DNA from: a virus
DNA length: 29,011 nt
Virus record (IMG/VR): IMGVR_UViG_3300035701_000206
Location: 1-29,011 of that record
Strand: one strand, 5' to 3'
Part shown: positions 28,794 to 29,011 of the stretch, piece by piece
How positions within the stretch are numbered: position 1 is the first letter of the stretch
Layout of the letters: every line of letters begins with the position of its first letter
The notes under the pieces: generated by a model
Databases searched by the model: none
What the model was told of the DNA's origin: nothing
The model's input: the letters and a program-made list of their open reading frames with translations, nothing else
Made by a program: the position numbers and the translations under genes

Positions 28794-29002
28794 TGGAAGA
28801 GCCGATCGTCTGTTCGATGGAAACGCGCTTTTCCTACTGCGCGATCTGTGACCAACCCGGGCGCGTGGGTGCCGTGAAGCTCAAGGGCTGGCCGCATGCC
28901 CCACTGATCTGCGCCTCGTGCCTGCGCGGCATGGCGACGACGATCGAGCTGGATGGCACATCACCCGCGATCGCGCGGGTGAACGAGAACGGAGACGCCT
29001 GA
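28790..29002 (+). CDS. Small zinc-finger-like protein (70 aa)
   Basis: ATG 28790, with GGAG upstream. CAICDQPGRV and LICASCLRGM give two CxxC pairs, a likely zinc ribbon, separated by GAVKLKGWPH. The end is Glu/Asp-rich. No partner is known. It is the last complete gene in the window. Confidence 0.6.
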   Translation: MMEEPIVCSMETRFSYCAICDQPGRVGAVKLKGWPHAPLICASCLRGMATTIELDGTSPAIARVNENGDA

Positions 29003-29011
29003 AACGACGGG

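Noticed and set aside
1-29011. Prophage-host junction
   Set aside because: Phage-type genes lie on both sides of the single att-like block and no clear host gene was found, so an integrated end is not supported.

Overview
The window is part of the genome of a temperate tailed phage with a lambda-like siphovirus layout. It has about 44 protein genes, very tightly packed, with many ATGA or TGATG stop/start overlaps. The DNA is GC-rich. Two lipoproteins with an LAAC-GG lipobox and a Pro/Thr linker, together with the overall composition, hint at an Acidobacteriota-type (Vicinamibacterales-like) or similar soil bacterial host. That is an impression from protein style, not proof. Terminase, portal and protease genes lie before the left edge. 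Replication genes are not visible and may lie past the right edge. No host gene is seen on either side of the attachment site, so I read this as an unintegrated phage genome or a virome contig.

Region 1, 1-5556, is head completion and tail tube: decoration protein (cut by the left edge), E-type major capsid protein, a second multi-domain decoration protein, head-tail joining protein, gpZ-like protein, tail terminator and tail tube protein. A broken HNH endonuclease follows at 5562-5903.

Region 2, 6067-11825, is the tail core: a tail-assembly chaperone with a strong -1 frameshift site that fuses it to a downstream frame, the tape measure, and a hub/tip protein.

Region 3, 11832-16639, is a four-gene adsorption cassette: a repeat-rich fibre, a lipoprotein, a fibre with an S74 self-cleaving chaperone, and a small coiled-coil protein. 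All four begin with secretion signals, which is unexpected for virion proteins.

Region 4, 16639-21314, holds lysis and accessory genes: an endonuclease VII-like gene, a small membrane protein, an M15 peptidase endolysin, a two-repeat trefoil-like protein, two related HNH genes, a glycoside-hydrolase-like TIM barrel, a holin candidate and a zinc-ribbon protein.

Region 5, 21402-23670, carries a leftward operon of five small genes, several Cys-rich and some sharing a 20-bp leader. It also holds a rightward HNH gene and a separate leftward zinc-ribbon gene with its own promoter.

Region 6, 23678-29002, is the lysogeny and early region. It contains an attP whose core is the 3' part of a tRNA-Thr gene, candidate arm sites, tyrosine integrase, a surface lipoprotein, an XRE repressor, a divergent switch with repeated operator-like sites, a Cro-like regulator, then small early genes including an HNH gene inserted between two related domains and an excisionase-like protein.

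Six intact or broken HNH/endonuclease VII genes in 29 kb is a high load. Several promoters sit so close to the start codon that leaderless transcripts are predicted.
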